A DNA stretch of 64,000 nt from Xenophilus sp. E41. Its GTDB lineage: Bacteria; Pseudomonadota; Gammaproteobacteria; Burkholderiales; Burkholderiaceae_C. Location: positions 1 through 64,000 of the forward strand of contig NZ_QPIB01000038.1 in the NCBI RefSeq assembly GCF_003671765.1. Direction: 5' to 3'. The position numbers and the translations under genes are program-made. The notes below the pieces were generated by a model, which saw only the letters and a list, made by a program, of their open reading frames with translations, was not told the origin of the DNA and did not search any database. Shown here in pieces: positions 1-8,401 of the stretch (position 1 is its first letter; the number at the start of each line of letters is the position of its first letter).

Positions 1-450
1 ACGGCCGACAAGCTGTGCGAGCTGGGCCGCTTCGGCCAGAAGACCGGGGCAGGGTGGTACGACTACCAGGCGGGCAAGCGCGACGCGATCCCGAGCGAGC
101 TGGTCAACAAGATGATCGAGGACCACCGCAAGGAGCTGGGCATCACCCCGCGCAAGATCAGCGACGAGGAGATCGTGCAGCGCCTGGTGTATGCGCTGGT
201 CAACGAAGGCGCGCACATCCTGGAAGACGGCATTGCGAGCAAGTCCGGCGACATCGACATGGTGTACCTCACGGGCTACGGTTTCCCGATGCACCGTGGC
301 GGGCCGATGCACTACGCCAGCCAGGTGGGCCTGTACAACGTGGCCGAGACGATGAAGCGCTTTGCCAAGAACCCGCGCGACGATGCGGCCTTCTGGCAGC
401 CGGCACCGCTGATCCAGAAGCTGGTGGCGGAAGGCAAATCGTTCGCCTGA
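1..450 (+). CDS. 3-hydroxyacyl-CoA dehydrogenase, C-terminal part (fatty acid oxidation complex alpha subunit type), cut by window edge
   Basis: The reading frame is open from base 1 to the stop at 448-450, so only the last 149 codons are present. The text LGRFGQKTGAGWYDY is the hinge typical of the C-terminal 3-hydroxyacyl-CoA dehydrogenase domain of FadB/FadJ-type proteins, and the closing GYGFPMHRGGPMHYA segment is also characteristic. The protein would oxidise 3-hydroxyacyl-CoA to 3-ketoacyl-CoA with NAD in beta-oxidation. A thiolase lies 1.5 kb downstream on the same strand, the usual partner. The N-terminal hydratase part, if any, lies outside the window, so the exact subtype is open. 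Confidence 0.9.
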   Translation, partial: TADKLCELGRFGQKTGAGWYDYQAGKRDAIPSELVNKMIEDHRKELGITPRKISDEEIVQRLVYALVNEGAHILEDGIASKSGDIDMVYLTGYGFPMHRGGPMHYASQVGLYNVAETMKRFAKNPRDDAAFWQPAPLIQKLVAEGKSFA

Positions 451-469
451 TCGACCGGCTTCGCGTCAC

Positions 470-1939
470 GTGATCAAACGCCTGTTCCTCGGTCTGCTGC
501 TGGTGCTGCTCGCGCTGGCTGCGGCCGTGGCCGTGAACACGTGGCGCCACCCGTCGCGGCAGGTGGCGGTGGCCCCCGCGCCGCCGCTGCAGCTGGACAC
601 GCAGGCCGCCGCGCAACGGCTGGCCGGCGCGATCCGCATCCGCACCGTGTCGGCGCTGGACGATCCGGCGGCCAACAGCAGCGAGTTCGACAAGCTGCAC
701 GCCTACCTGCAGCAGAATTTTCCGAAGCTTCACGCCACGCTCAAGCGCGAGGTGGTCGGGCAGCACGCCTTGCTCTACACCTGGCAGGGCAGCGACCCGG
801 GGGCCAGGCCGGTCGCGCTGATGGCGCACCAGGACATGGTGCCCATTGCCCCGGGCACCGAGAAGGGCTGGTCCGTCGACCCCTTCGGCGGTGACATCAA
901 GGACGGCTACATCTGGGGCCGCGGCACGCTCGACAACAAGGGCAATCTGCTGGCGCAGATGGAGGCCGTGGAACTGCTCGTCGGCCAGGGTTTCCAGCCG
1001 AAGCAGACCATCTACTTCGTGATGGGCGACGACGAGGAGGTGAGCGGCCTGCGCGGCGCGCTGCCCGTCGCCGAACTGCTCAAGTCGCGTGGCGTCAAGC
1101 TCGACTGGGTGCTCGACGAAGGCCTGCTGGTGCTCGACGGCGTATTGCCCGGCCTCACCAAGCCTGCGGCGCTGATCGGCCTGGCCGAGAAGGGCTACGG
1201 GACCTTCTTCCTCTCGCTGGACACCGCGCCCGGCCATTCGTCGATGCCGCCGCAGAAGAGCGCGATCGGCCAGATGAGCGCGGCGCTCGCGCGCCTGGAG
1301 GCCACGCCGATGCCCGGCGGCATCCAGGGCATTGCCGGCGACATGTTCGGCACGCTCGCGCCCGAGATGACCGGCTTCAACCGCGTGATGCTGTCCAACC
1401 TCTGGCTCACCGGCCCGCTGGTGCAGGGCCAGCTCGAGAAGAGCCCCAGCAGCAACGCCATGCTGCGCACCACCACGGCGCTGACCATCGTGCGCGCCGG
1501 CAACAAGGACAACGTGCTGCCCGGCCGCGCCGAGGCCGCCGTGAACTTCCGTGTCCTGCCGGGCGACACCCTCGACAGCGTCGAGGCGCACCTCAAGAAG
1601 GCGCTGGGCAACGACGCGATCCAGGTCAAGCGCTACCCGGGCAACTCGGAGCCTTCGCCGGTGTCGCCGACGGACGGCGCGGGCTACCGCTCGATCGAAC
1701 ACACGGTGCGCCAGGTGTTCCCCGAGGCGGTGGTCGCGCCGGGCCTCATGACCGCTGCCACCGACTCGCGCCACTTCAGCCTCGTGAGCGATGCGGTCTA
1801 CCGCTTCTCTCCCATCCGCGTGACCGGCGGGGACCTGCCGCGCTTCCACGGGACAAACGAGCGACTGTCGATCGCCGGCTATGGCGACATGATCCGCTTC
1901 TACCACCAGCTGCTGCGCAACACCGCGCAGCCCCAGTAA
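470..1939 (+). CDS. M20 family metallopeptidase (carboxypeptidase/aminoacylase-like), membrane-anchored or exported
   Basis: 489 residues from a GTG start 19 bases after the upstream stop. Residues 1-24 form a hydrophobic signal or anchor after MIKR. M20 zinc-ligand motifs are present: AHQDMVP (H120, D122), GRGTLDNKG (D155) and GDDEEVSG (E190/E191), with a dimerisation domain in the middle (about 230-370). It resembles the PM20D1-like carboxypeptidase branch, which hydrolyses N-acyl amino acids or peptides. Its position between the 3-hydroxyacyl-CoA dehydrogenase and the thiolase is unusual for a peptidase; release of a fatty acyl group from an N-acyl amino acid would fit but is only inference. 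Confidence 0.88.
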   Translation: MIKRLFLGLLLVLLALAAAVAVNTWRHPSRQVAVAPAPPLQLDTQAAAQRLAGAIRIRTVSALDDPAANSSEFDKLHAYLQQNFPKLHATLKREVVGQHALLYTWQGSDPGARPVALMAHQDMVPIAPGTEKGWSVDPFGGDIKDGYIWGRGTLDNKGNLLAQMEAVELLVGQGFQPKQTIYFVMGDDEEVSGLRGALPVAELLKSRGVKLDWVLDEGLLVLDGVLPGLTKPAALIGLAEKGYGTFFLSLDTAPGHSSMPPQKSAIGQMSAALARLEATPMPGGIQGIAGDMFGTLAPEMTGFNRVMLSNLWLTGPLVQGQLEKSPSSNAMLRTTTALTIVRAGNKDNVLPGRAEAAVNFRVLPGDTLDSVEAHLKKALGNDAIQVKRYPGNSEPSPVSPTDGAGYRSIEHTVRQVFPEAVVAPGLMTAATDSRHFSLVSDAVYRFSPIRVTGGDLPRFHGTNERLSIAGYGDMIRFYHQLLRNTAQPQ

Positions 1940-1972
1940 CCCGCTTTTCGCTTCATTTCAAAGGAAGACACC

Positions 1973-3148
1973 ATGACCAGCGCCGTGATCGTTTCCACCG
2001 CCCGTACCCCGCTCGCCAAGAGCTGGAAGGGTGCCTTCAACATGACGCACGGCGCCACCCTGGGCGGCCACGCGGTGCAGCACGCCGTGCAGCGTGCCGG
2101 CATCGACGGTGCCGAGGTCGACGACGTCATCATGGGCTGCGCCAACCCCGAAGGCGCCACCGGCGCCAACATCGCGCGCCAGATCGCGCTGCGCGCCGGC
2201 CTGCCCATCACCACCTCGGGCATGACCATCAACCGCTTCTGCTCCTCGGGCCTGCAGACCATCGCCACCGCCTCGCAGCGCATCATCGCGGGCGAGGGCG
2301 ACGTGTACGTGGCCGGCGGCGTGGAGAGCATCTCGTGCGTGCAGAACGAGATGAACAAGCACATGATGACCGACCCCTGGCTGGTCAAGCACAAGCCCGA
2401 GATCTACTGGAACATGCTGCAGACGGCCGAGCAGGTCGCCAAGCGCTACAACATCGGCCGCGACGCGATGGACGAGTACGGCGCGCGCAGCCAGCAGCGC
2501 GCCACCGCCGCGCTGGAAGCCGGCAAGTTCAAGGACGAGATCGCCCCCATCACCGTGCTGGCCGGCGTGGCCGACGGCCAGCTGGGCCTGATCACCAAGG
2601 AAGTCACCGTCGAGAACGACGAGGGCATCCGTCCCGGCACCACCAAGGAAGGCATCAGCGGCATCCGCCCGGCCATCCCCGGCGGCCTGATCTCGGCCGG
2701 CAACGCCAGCCAGTTCTCCGACGGCGGCGGCGCCTGCGTGGTCGTGAGCGAACAGTACGCCGAGCGCAAGGGCCTCAAGCCCCTGGGCCGCTTCCTGGGC
2801 TTCTCGGTGGCCGGCTGCGAGCCCGACGAGATGGGCATCGGCCCCGTCTTCGCGATCCCCAAGGTGCTCAAGAAGCTGGGCCTCACGGTGGGCGACATCG
2901 ACCTGTGGGAGCTGAACGAGGCCTTCGCCGTGCAGGTGCTCTACTGCCGCGACAAGCTGGGCCTGCCCGACGACCGCCTGAACGTCAACGGCGGCGCCAT
3001 CGCCGTGGGCCATCCCTACGGCGTGAGCGGCCAGCGCCTCACGGGCCACGCCCTGATCGAAGGCAAGCGCCGCGGCGCCAAGAAGGTCGTCGTCACGATG
3101 TGCATCGGCGGCGGCATGGGCGCGGCGGGCGTGTTCGAAGTGCTCTGA
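1973..3148 (+). CDS. Acetyl-CoA C-acyltransferase (3-ketoacyl-CoA thiolase)
   Basis: 391 residues, the normal length for a degradative thiolase. All three catalytic elements are visible: nucleophile C90 in [10 protein letters not shown]347 in [10 protein letters not shown], and C377 in MCIGGGMG. It cleaves 3-ketoacyl-CoA with CoA to give acetyl-CoA and a shortened acyl-CoA. An AAAGGAAGA ribosome-binding stretch precedes the ATG. It ends the operon begun by the 3-hydroxyacyl-CoA dehydrogenase and is followed directly by an intrinsic terminator. FadA-type function is likely; acetoacetyl-CoA thiolase activity cannot be excluded. Confidence 0.95.
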   Translation: MTSAVIVSTARTPLAKSWKGAFNMTHGATLGGHAVQHAVQRAGIDGAEVDDVIMGCANPEGATGANIARQIALRAGLPITTSGMTINRFCSSGLQTIATASQRIIAGEGDVYVAGGVESISCVQNEMNKHMMTDPWLVKHKPEIYWNMLQTAEQVAKRYNIGRDAMDEYGARSQQRATAALEAGKFKDEIAPITVLAGVADGQLGLITKEVTVENDEGIRPGTTKEGISGIRPAIPGGLISAGNASQFSDGGGACVVVSEQYAERKGLKPLGRFLGFSVAGCEPDEMGIGPVFAIPKVLKKLGLTVGDIDLWELNEAFAVQVLYCRDKLGLPDDRLNVNGGAIAVGHPYGVSGQRLTGHALIEGKRRGAKKVVVTMCIGGGMGAAGVFEVL

Positions 3149-3175
3149 TCGCACAGCACCTGCTGCACGAACGAG

Positions 3176-3205
3176 AAGGCCCTGCGATGCAGGGCCTTTT
3201 TCTTT
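3176..3205 (+). terminator. Intrinsic terminator of the beta-oxidation operon
   Basis: A perfect 10-bp stem (AAGGCCCTGC / GCAGGGCCTT, 3176-3185 and 3189-3198) with a GAT loop runs into a T-rich tract (3197-3205). It lies 27 bases after the thiolase stop. The opposite strand lacks a T-tract, so it works for rightward transcription only. Confidence 0.92.
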
Positions 3206-3246
3206 GCACGCGCCCGGCGCAACGGGGCGTGTTGCGAACGAAGGTC

Positions 3247-4497
3247 TCAGCGGCCTTCGGAACTCGCCCAGTTCGCCATCAGCGTGTTCGACGGCAGGTG
3301 CTCGTCCAGCAGCTTGCGCGCCGTTTCCGCGCCCGCCACGGGCAGCCCCTTCGGGTCCAGCTTGCCGATCTGCACCAGCACGCTGGCCTGGTCCCAGTAG
3401 ATGTGCTCGTGGTAGAGCTTGTCGCCGCGGAACTTCACGATCGCGACCAGGGGTATCTCCACGCGCTTTCCCGTCGGTGCGATGCCGGGCAGCATCCAGT
3501 CGATCTCGCAGGTGTGGGTGAAGCAGAACAGCATCTCGTCCACGATCTGGCTCGTGCCCACCGTGCGCGAGATGGGAATCAGCGTGGTGTCGGGCGGGTT
3601 CGCATTGACGAAGTGGTGGCGATAGAAGCGCGCCAGCATCGCGTGGCCCACGCCGCCGGTCATGGTCGGGATGTGGTTGACGTAGGGCTCGCTCACCATG
3701 GTGGCCATGGTCGCGTCGACGTCGCGCGTCGCGAACTCGTACTCGCAGTGCTTGTCCCACAGCGCCGAGAAGTCGTAGTGCGGCCCCAGCGCGCCGCGGA
3801 AGGCGGCGATGCTGCGCTGGTGGGCCATCAGCGCCGAGGGCTTGTGGTAGTGGCTGCTGCCGGTGCGTGCGAAGGCATGGTCCGCGCCGGGGTAGACGTA
3901 CAGCTCGACGCCGGGGCGCCCCTGCAGCGCCTGGAGGATGGCGTTGCGCGCCTCGGGCGGGCAGAAGCCGTCCTGCTCGGCGATGTGCAGCACCAGCGGC
4001 TTGCCGCCCAGCCGGTCGGCCTCGCCCAGCGCCTGCTCGATGCCGACGCCGTAGTACGACACGGCAACCTCGCAATCGGTGCGGCAGGCGGCCAGGTAGG
4101 CCAGCTTGCCGCCGAGGCAGAAGCCCAGCACGCCCGCACGCCCGGCGAACTCCGGGAGTGCACGCAGGGCGTCCAGCGCGGCCTGGATGTCCTCGACGCC
4201 CTTGGCCTCGTCGAAGCCCTGGTAGAGCGCCAGTGCACGGTCGAACTGCGACTCGTCGATGTCGATGCCCGGCTCCTGGCGCCAGAACAGGTCGGGCACC
4301 AGGGCGACGTAGCCTTCCTCGGCGTAGTAGTCGGCCAGCTCGCGCATCGTTTTGTTCACGCCGAAGATTTCCTGCGCGATCACGATGCCGGGTCCCTTGC
4401 CCGAGGCAGGCAGCGCGAGGTAGCCGTCGAACGCGCCGCTGCCGTCGGCGGCCTGGATGCGCACGCGCCGTGGGCGTTGCGATGGGGTGGAGCTCAT
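3247..4497 (-). CDS. Dienelactone hydrolase domain fused to SnoaL-like domain; candidate last enzyme of an indole (iif-type) pathway
   Basis: 416 residues in two parts. Residues 1-240 are a dienelactone hydrolase fold with a Cys-Asp-His triad: C127 in GFCLGG, D176 in AEQDGFCPP and H207 in GADHAF. Residues about 255-400 resemble a SnoaL/NTF2-like domain. The ATG at 4497 overlaps the stop of the flavin reductase (ATGA). It is the last gene of a four-gene operon whose other members match the two-component indole monooxygenase and its dehydrogenase. In described iif clusters the fourth activity is a cofactor-independent oxygenase giving anthranilate; whether this fusion does that job, or hydrolyses a lactone/lactam intermediate, is not settled by sequence reading alone. 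Confidence 0.85.
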   Translation of the reverse strand: MSSTPSQRPRRVRIQAADGSGAFDGYLALPASGKGPGIVIAQEIFGVNKTMRELADYYAEEGYVALVPDLFWRQEPGIDIDESQFDRALALYQGFDEAKGVEDIQAALDALRALPEFAGRAGVLGFCLGGKLAYLAACRTDCEVAVSYYGVGIEQALGEADRLGGKPLVLHIAEQDGFCPPEARNAILQALQGRPGVELYVYPGADHAFARTGSSHYHKPSALMAHQRSIAAFRGALGPHYDFSALWDKHCEYEFATRDVDATMATMVSEPYVNHIPTMTGGVGHAMLARFYRHHFVNANPPDTTLIPISRTVGTSQIVDEMLFCFTHTCEIDWMLPGIAPTGKRVEIPLVAIVKFRGDKLYHEHIYWDQASVLVQIGKLDPKGLPVAGAETARKLLDEHLPSNTLMANWASSEGR

Positions 4498-5060
4498 GGG
4501 GTCGTTTCTCCTTGGGGATGCAGGGTGGTGTAGCGGCCGTCGGCGTAGAGCAGCGGCGCATGCCGCCCGGGGTGCATCTGCACCGACTTGATCTCGCCGA
4601 TCATCACCGCATGGCTGTGGGCGACCATCATCTCGTCCACGACGCAGTCGAAGCTGACCAGCGCGTCGCGCAGGATGGGGGCGCCGGTGGTGAGGGTATC
4701 CCAACGGCCGGGCTCGAAGAGCTCGCCGGCGCCCGGGCCGGCACCGCCGAAACGCGTCGCCAGGTCCGCGTGGTGCAGGGCCAGCAGGTTCACGCTCATG
4801 CGGCGGCTGTCGGCGATGCTGCGGAAGGTGCTGCCCTTGAGGTTGATGCAGGCGAGCAGCCGCGCCGGCTCCGCCGACAGCGCCGTGACCGCGGTGGCCG
4901 TGAGCCCGGTGGGCCGCTGCCCGTCGGTGGTGCCGACGATGCACACGGCGCCCGCCAGGCGGCGCATCGCCAGCCGGAAGTCCGCCGGCGGCAGGCAGGC
5001 CGCGCGGCGCAAGGCCTGCAGCGGGGGCAGGGCGGGAGCGACCGCCTCCACGGCCATCAT
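4494..5060 (-). CDS. Flavin reductase domain protein, partner of the StyA-like monooxygenase
   Basis: 188 residues with the flavin reductase-like FMN-binding split-barrel fold: FRLAMRRLAGAVCIVGT at about 27-43, a GLTATAVTALS stretch, and LKGSTFRSIADS, as in StyB/HpaC-type reductases. It would supply reduced FAD to the adjacent oxygenase using NAD(P)H. The first ATG (5060) overlaps the monooxygenase stop in an ATGA arrangement, and its own stop overlaps the next start in the same way, so the three genes are translationally coupled. An in-frame second ATG follows immediately at 5057. Confidence 0.92.
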   Translation of the reverse strand: MMAVEAVAPALPPLQALRRAACLPPADFRLAMRRLAGAVCIVGTTDGQRPTGLTATAVTALSAEPARLLACINLKGSTFRSIADSRRMSVNLLALHHADLATRFGGAGPGAGELFEPGRWDTLTTGAPILRDALVSFDCVVDEMMVAHSHAVMIGEIKSVQMHPGRHAPLLYADGRYTTLHPQGETTP

Positions 5061-6307
5061 GCGGCCTCCACCTGGGCCGGCATGACCTCGGCCAGATAGG
5101 CCTCGCTGCGCTCCGGGCTCATGAAGAAGCGGCTGAAGTCGGTCGGGTCGTTGAAGCCGTTGACGATGCGCCGCGCCACGGCCGGCACCGCGGCCGCCGT
5201 GCCGAGCAGTTGCATGACGTGCGGTGGCGGGGGCGCGAGCATGGCGTTGGTCCAGCCGCACACATGGGTGCCGTAGCGCTCCCAGAAGCCTTCGAAGGTC
5301 GCCCGCATGAAGGCGGCGTCGAAAGGCGCGTCGCCGTGCGCCACGATGGCGCGCTCCACCGCGTCGGCGAACTTGGCCGCGTTGTTCGATCCCTGGCCGG
5401 TGATCGGGTCGTTGAGCATCACCGCATCGGCCATGCCCATCACCGCCCGCCCGCTGGGCAGCCGGCCGACCGGGCGCCGCACCGTGGGCGGGAAGGCGCC
5501 GCTGAGGATGCCGTTGGCGTCGGTGAGCTCGACCTGCGTGCAGCGCTCGGCCTCCCAGGGCAGGAAGGTGCGCAGGATCTCCAGCGATCGCGCCAGGTGC
5601 TCGGCCGGCGTGCGGACGTTGGCCCAGCCATCCATGGGGCCACTGGGAATGCCTTCGAACACCATGATCTCGCACGGCCCGCTGGTGGTGAGCGCCGGGA
5701 AGACGAAATACTCGCCCACGCCCGGGATCAGGTTGAAGTTGACGGCGCTGTGCTCCTCGCGCGGGCGCATGCCGTGCACGTAGGTCAGGGCCAGCGCGCG
5801 CTGCGGCCGGTCGTAGGGGCTGCGGGTCGCGTCGCGCTCGAACATCTTCGCGATCGCGCCCTTGCCGGCGGCGACGATGACGAGGTCGTGCTGCTGCGAC
5901 CACTGCTCCAGGTCCTCGATCTCCGCGTCCTTGAAGAGGATGCGGCCACCGCGCCGCTCGAACTCCGCCATCCAGCCCGGCACCTTCACGCGCTGGTCCA
6001 CCGACTGCGCGATGCGGTCGAGCCGATGGCTCCAGGCCAGCGCCTTCACGCCGGGCTGCTCGGGGTGCGGCACGGCGAAGGAGATCCCCTCCACCGGCGG
6101 GCAGTCCTGCTCCCAGAAGGCGAGGCCGCGGTCGCGCTCGAGCTGCAGGCTGTCGTGGAACATGCACTGGCTGGACATGACCTTGCCGTCCCGGATGTCG
6201 TCCGGCGTGCGGTTGGACGCGACACCGACCTCGTAGCCCCTGGCCTGCAGGCCCAGGGCGAGTTGCAGGCCGGATTGGCCGCCGCCGACGATGAGAATCT
6301 TGCGCAT
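5057..6307 (-). CDS. FAD-dependent styrene/indole monooxygenase (StyA/IifC family)
   Basis: 416 residues, the usual StyA length. The N-terminus MRKILIVGGGQSGLQLALGL carries the GxGxxG FAD site, and the body follows the styrene/indole monooxygenase pattern, including HGMRPREEHSAVNFN, FEGIPSGPMDGW and the late NDPITGQGSNNAAKFAD flavin-contact region. Such enzymes epoxidise styrene or the 2,3-bond of indole with reduced FAD from a separate reductase, which is the next gene. No styrene-oxide isomerase or phenylacetaldehyde dehydrogenase is nearby, while an SDR and an AraC regulator are; this favours indole. Start is ATG with an AGGAGA ribosome-binding site. Confidence 0.92.
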   Translation of the reverse strand: MRKILIVGGGQSGLQLALGLQARGYEVGVASNRTPDDIRDGKVMSSQCMFHDSLQLERDRGLAFWEQDCPPVEGISFAVPHPEQPGVKALAWSHRLDRIAQSVDQRVKVPGWMAEFERRGGRILFKDAEIEDLEQWSQQHDLVIVAAGKGAIAKMFERDATRSPYDRPQRALALTYVHGMRPREEHSAVNFNLIPGVGEYFVFPALTTSGPCEIMVFEGIPSGPMDGWANVRTPAEHLARSLEILRTFLPWEAERCTQVELTDANGILSGAFPPTVRRPVGRLPSGRAVMGMADAVMLNDPITGQGSNNAAKFADAVERAIVAHGDAPFDAAFMRATFEGFWERYGTHVCGWTNAMLAPPPPHVMQLLGTAAAVPAVARRIVNGFNDPTDFSRFFMSPERSEAYLAEVMPAQVEAA

Positions 6308-6343
6308 GGAAGTCTCCTCTGGAGGGATGAAGGGGGTTTCGTC

Positions 6344-7141
6344 TCAGGCCATCAGCTTCGGGATGGCCGGCTCGAAGGACTCGGGGCCCATGGCCGAGTA
6401 GCCGCCGTCGACCGCGTAGTCGGCGCCGGTGACGAAGCTCGCGTGCTCGGAGCACAGGAAGAGCACCACCTGCGCCACTTCCTCCGGGTTGCCCACGCGC
6501 CGCAGCAGGTGGAAGGGCGCGGCGACGCGGTCGGTCCTGGCGCGATCGCCGTTGGTGAGCTGGTTCATGATGTTGGACCAGGTCCAGCCCGGCGACACGC
6601 TGTTGACGCGCACGTTGTCCGGCGCCAGGTCCATCGCCATGTTGCGGGTGAGCTGCACCAGCGCCGCCTTGCTCACCGGGTACAGCCAGCGCCCGGTCTG
6701 CGCGACGCCCGACGAGATGCTGGTGAAGTTCACGACCGCGCCGCCGCCCTGGCGCTTCATGTGCGGCAGCGCCGCCTGCAGCAGCATCGCGGCACTGGCT
6801 ACGTTGACGTCGAGCGTGGTGAGCCACTCGGCGCGTGTGGAGGCCAGGCCGTTGTCCACGTAGCTGCATGCGAGGTTGACGAGGAAGTCCAGGCGACCGA
6901 AGCGCTCGGCGGTCTCGTCGGCGCAGGCGCGCACCTGGGCGTCGTCGGTAATGTCGGTGCGGCGGAACCACACCGTTCCTTCGCCGCCGCAGGCAGCGGC
7001 GACCTGCGCGCCGCCCTCGGCGTCGATGTCGGCCAGGGTCACGCGTACCCCTGCCTCCTGCAGTGCGCGCACCACGGCGGCGCCGATGATCGTCGCGCCG
7101 CCGGTCACGATGGCGGCCTTGCCGGCCAGGCCCTTGAACAT
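6344..7141 (-). CDS. SDR family oxidoreductase, first gene of the indole-type operon (IifB-like dihydrodiol dehydrogenase candidate)
   Basis: 265 residues, classical SDR. The cofactor motif is TGGATIIG (residues 13-20), slightly off the usual TGxxxGIG, and the NNAG motif reads NLAC (89-92). The catalytic set is S141/S143, Y154 and K158 (YPVSK), and the C-terminus has GADYAVDGGYSAMG. It starts with ATG after AGGAG. Being first after the divergent promoter and next to the StyA-like oxygenase, it could oxidise the hydrated product (indole-2,3-dihydrodiol) as IifB does; that substrate is inferred from context. Confidence 0.92.
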   Translation of the reverse strand: MFKGLAGKAAIVTGGATIIGAAVVRALQEAGVRVTLADIDAEGGAQVAAACGGEGTVWFRRTDITDDAQVRACADETAERFGRLDFLVNLACSYVDNGLASTRAEWLTTLDVNVASAAMLLQAALPHMKRQGGGAVVNFTSISSGVAQTGRWLYPVSKAALVQLTRNMAMDLAPDNVRVNSVSPGWTWSNIMNQLTNGDRARTDRVAAPFHLLRRVGNPEEVAQVVLFLCSEHASFVTGADYAVDGGYSAMGPESFEPAIPKLMA

Positions 7142-7334
7142 GCTGTCACTCCTGTGGGGTGGGAATGGTCCGAAAGATAGTCAGCGTGGTGGCCGCGCGG
7201 CATCCCGCAAACGCAGGCCCCATCCCGGATGCGCAGCTTTGTGCGCCTTGCTTGCGCGGCGGGGTGGCGCCGGCGCGCCTCCTCTGGCCTTCCCCGATGC
7301 TTACGGGCCCGGCATTTGCTAGATTGGTTCCACC
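7142..7334. promoter_or_regulatory. Divergent promoter region between indole-type operon and AraC regulator
   Basis: 193 bases separate two divergent genes, the standard place for AraC binding sites and two promoters. Leftward, AGGAG lies 8 bases before the SDR start and a TATCTT-like -10 element lies upstream. Rightward, TAGATT (7319-7324) is a possible -10 very close to the regulator start, implying a short leader. I could not pick a convincing repeated AraC site by eye. Confidence 0.5.
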
Positions 7335-8354
7335 ATGCCGACCCTGGCCCCGTCGCTGCCCCTGTCGCGCTTCAGCCTGTTCCACACCCGGGACGTGGAC
7401 CAGGCGCGCGAGCGCGTGGCGCGCATCTTCTGCCCGCACGTGCTCAACACCTGCCAGGCCCGCGACCGGCTCGACGCGCGCCACCACAGTGCACCGCTGG
7501 GCGCCGACATCAGCCTCAACTACGTGCAGTACGGCCCGGCGGTCGACATCGACCCCGGCCACCTCGGCACCTTCTACCTGCTGCAGATCCCGCTGCGCGG
7601 CGGTGCCGCCGTCTGGTGCGGCGGCCGGGAGGTGCTGGCCGACCGCGAGACGGCCTCGCTGCCGTCGCCCACCGAATCGCTGCGCATGCGCTGGGCCGCC
7701 GACAGCCCGCACCTGATCGTGCGCTTCTCCCAGTCGGCCGTGATGGCGCAGCTCGAGCAACTGGCGCAGCACGAGGTGCATGGCCCGCCCGTCTTCGACC
7801 CCGCGGTGCGCCTGCAGCAGCCCGAGGTGGCGCCGGCCGTCGCCTTCATCCACTGCTTGCGCCAGACGCTCGATGCCGACCCCGGCTTCTCCGGCTCGCC
7901 GCTCGCGCGCCAGGCCGAGAGCTACCTGCTGTCGACCTTCCTGATGCAGCTGCCGCACAGCCACCGCCCCACGCTCGAGGCCTCGGCGCGGCGCGCGCTG
8001 ATGCCGCGCACGGTGCGCCGCGCGCAGGATTTCATGCGGGCCCATGCCGGCACGCCGGGCACCCTGGTCGATCTGTGCAGCCACCTGGGCGTCAGCGCGC
8101 GCAGCCTGCAGCAGGCCTTCCTGCAGGCCACCGGCGAGAGCCCCATGGCCCATTGGCGCGGGCTGCGGCTGGATCTTGTGCGCCAGGCCCTGCGCGAGGC
8201 GGCGGGGCAGGGCGCACCGGCCCCGGTGACGCAGATCGCCCAGCGCTACGGCTTCTTCCACGCGGGCCATTTCGCGGCCCAGTACCAGAGCCGTTTCGGC
8301 GAGCGCCCGATCGACACCGCGCGTGTCGTCAAGGAGTCAGAGCGGGCCCATTGA
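7335..8354 (+). CDS. AraC family transcriptional regulator of the divergent indole-type operon
   Basis: 339 residues. The first 200 form an AraC-binding-like sensor domain, and the last 100 the double helix-turn-helix: LVDLCSHLGVSARSLQQAF and VTQIAQRYGFFHAGHFAAQY with FGERP. This architecture is that of regulators such as IifR and the XylS/AlkR type, which activate aromatic-degradation operons on binding the substrate. It is transcribed away from the SDR-monooxygenase operon and is its obvious controller. The effector, perhaps indole, is inferred from the neighbours. Confidence 0.92.
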   Translation: MPTLAPSLPLSRFSLFHTRDVDQARERVARIFCPHVLNTCQARDRLDARHHSAPLGADISLNYVQYGPAVDIDPGHLGTFYLLQIPLRGGAAVWCGGREVLADRETASLPSPTESLRMRWAADSPHLIVRFSQSAVMAQLEQLAQHEVHGPPVFDPAVRLQQPEVAPAVAFIHCLRQTLDADPGFSGSPLARQAESYLLSTFLMQLPHSHRPTLEASARRALMPRTVRRAQDFMRAHAGTPGTLVDLCSHLGVSARSLQQAFLQATGESPMAHWRGLRLDLVRQALREAAGQGAPAPVTQIAQRYGFFHAGHFAAQYQSRFGERPIDTARVVKESERAH

Positions 8355-8401
8355 TTGGATTACATTGGCCGGCTTGTCCCTCATCGCAGCAAGCCCTGGC
8401 C

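Noticed and set aside
269-1906. Long open frame on the minus strand opposite the M20 peptidase gene
   Set aside because: It is Arg/His/Ala-rich without motifs and mirrors the coding gene; high-GC codon use commonly leaves such antisense frames open.
5057-6307. Styrene-degradation operon
   Set aside because: The oxygenase and reductase fit StyA/StyB, but no styrene-oxide isomerase, phenylacetaldehyde dehydrogenase or StyS/StyR two-component genes are present; an SDR and AraC regulator fit indole better.
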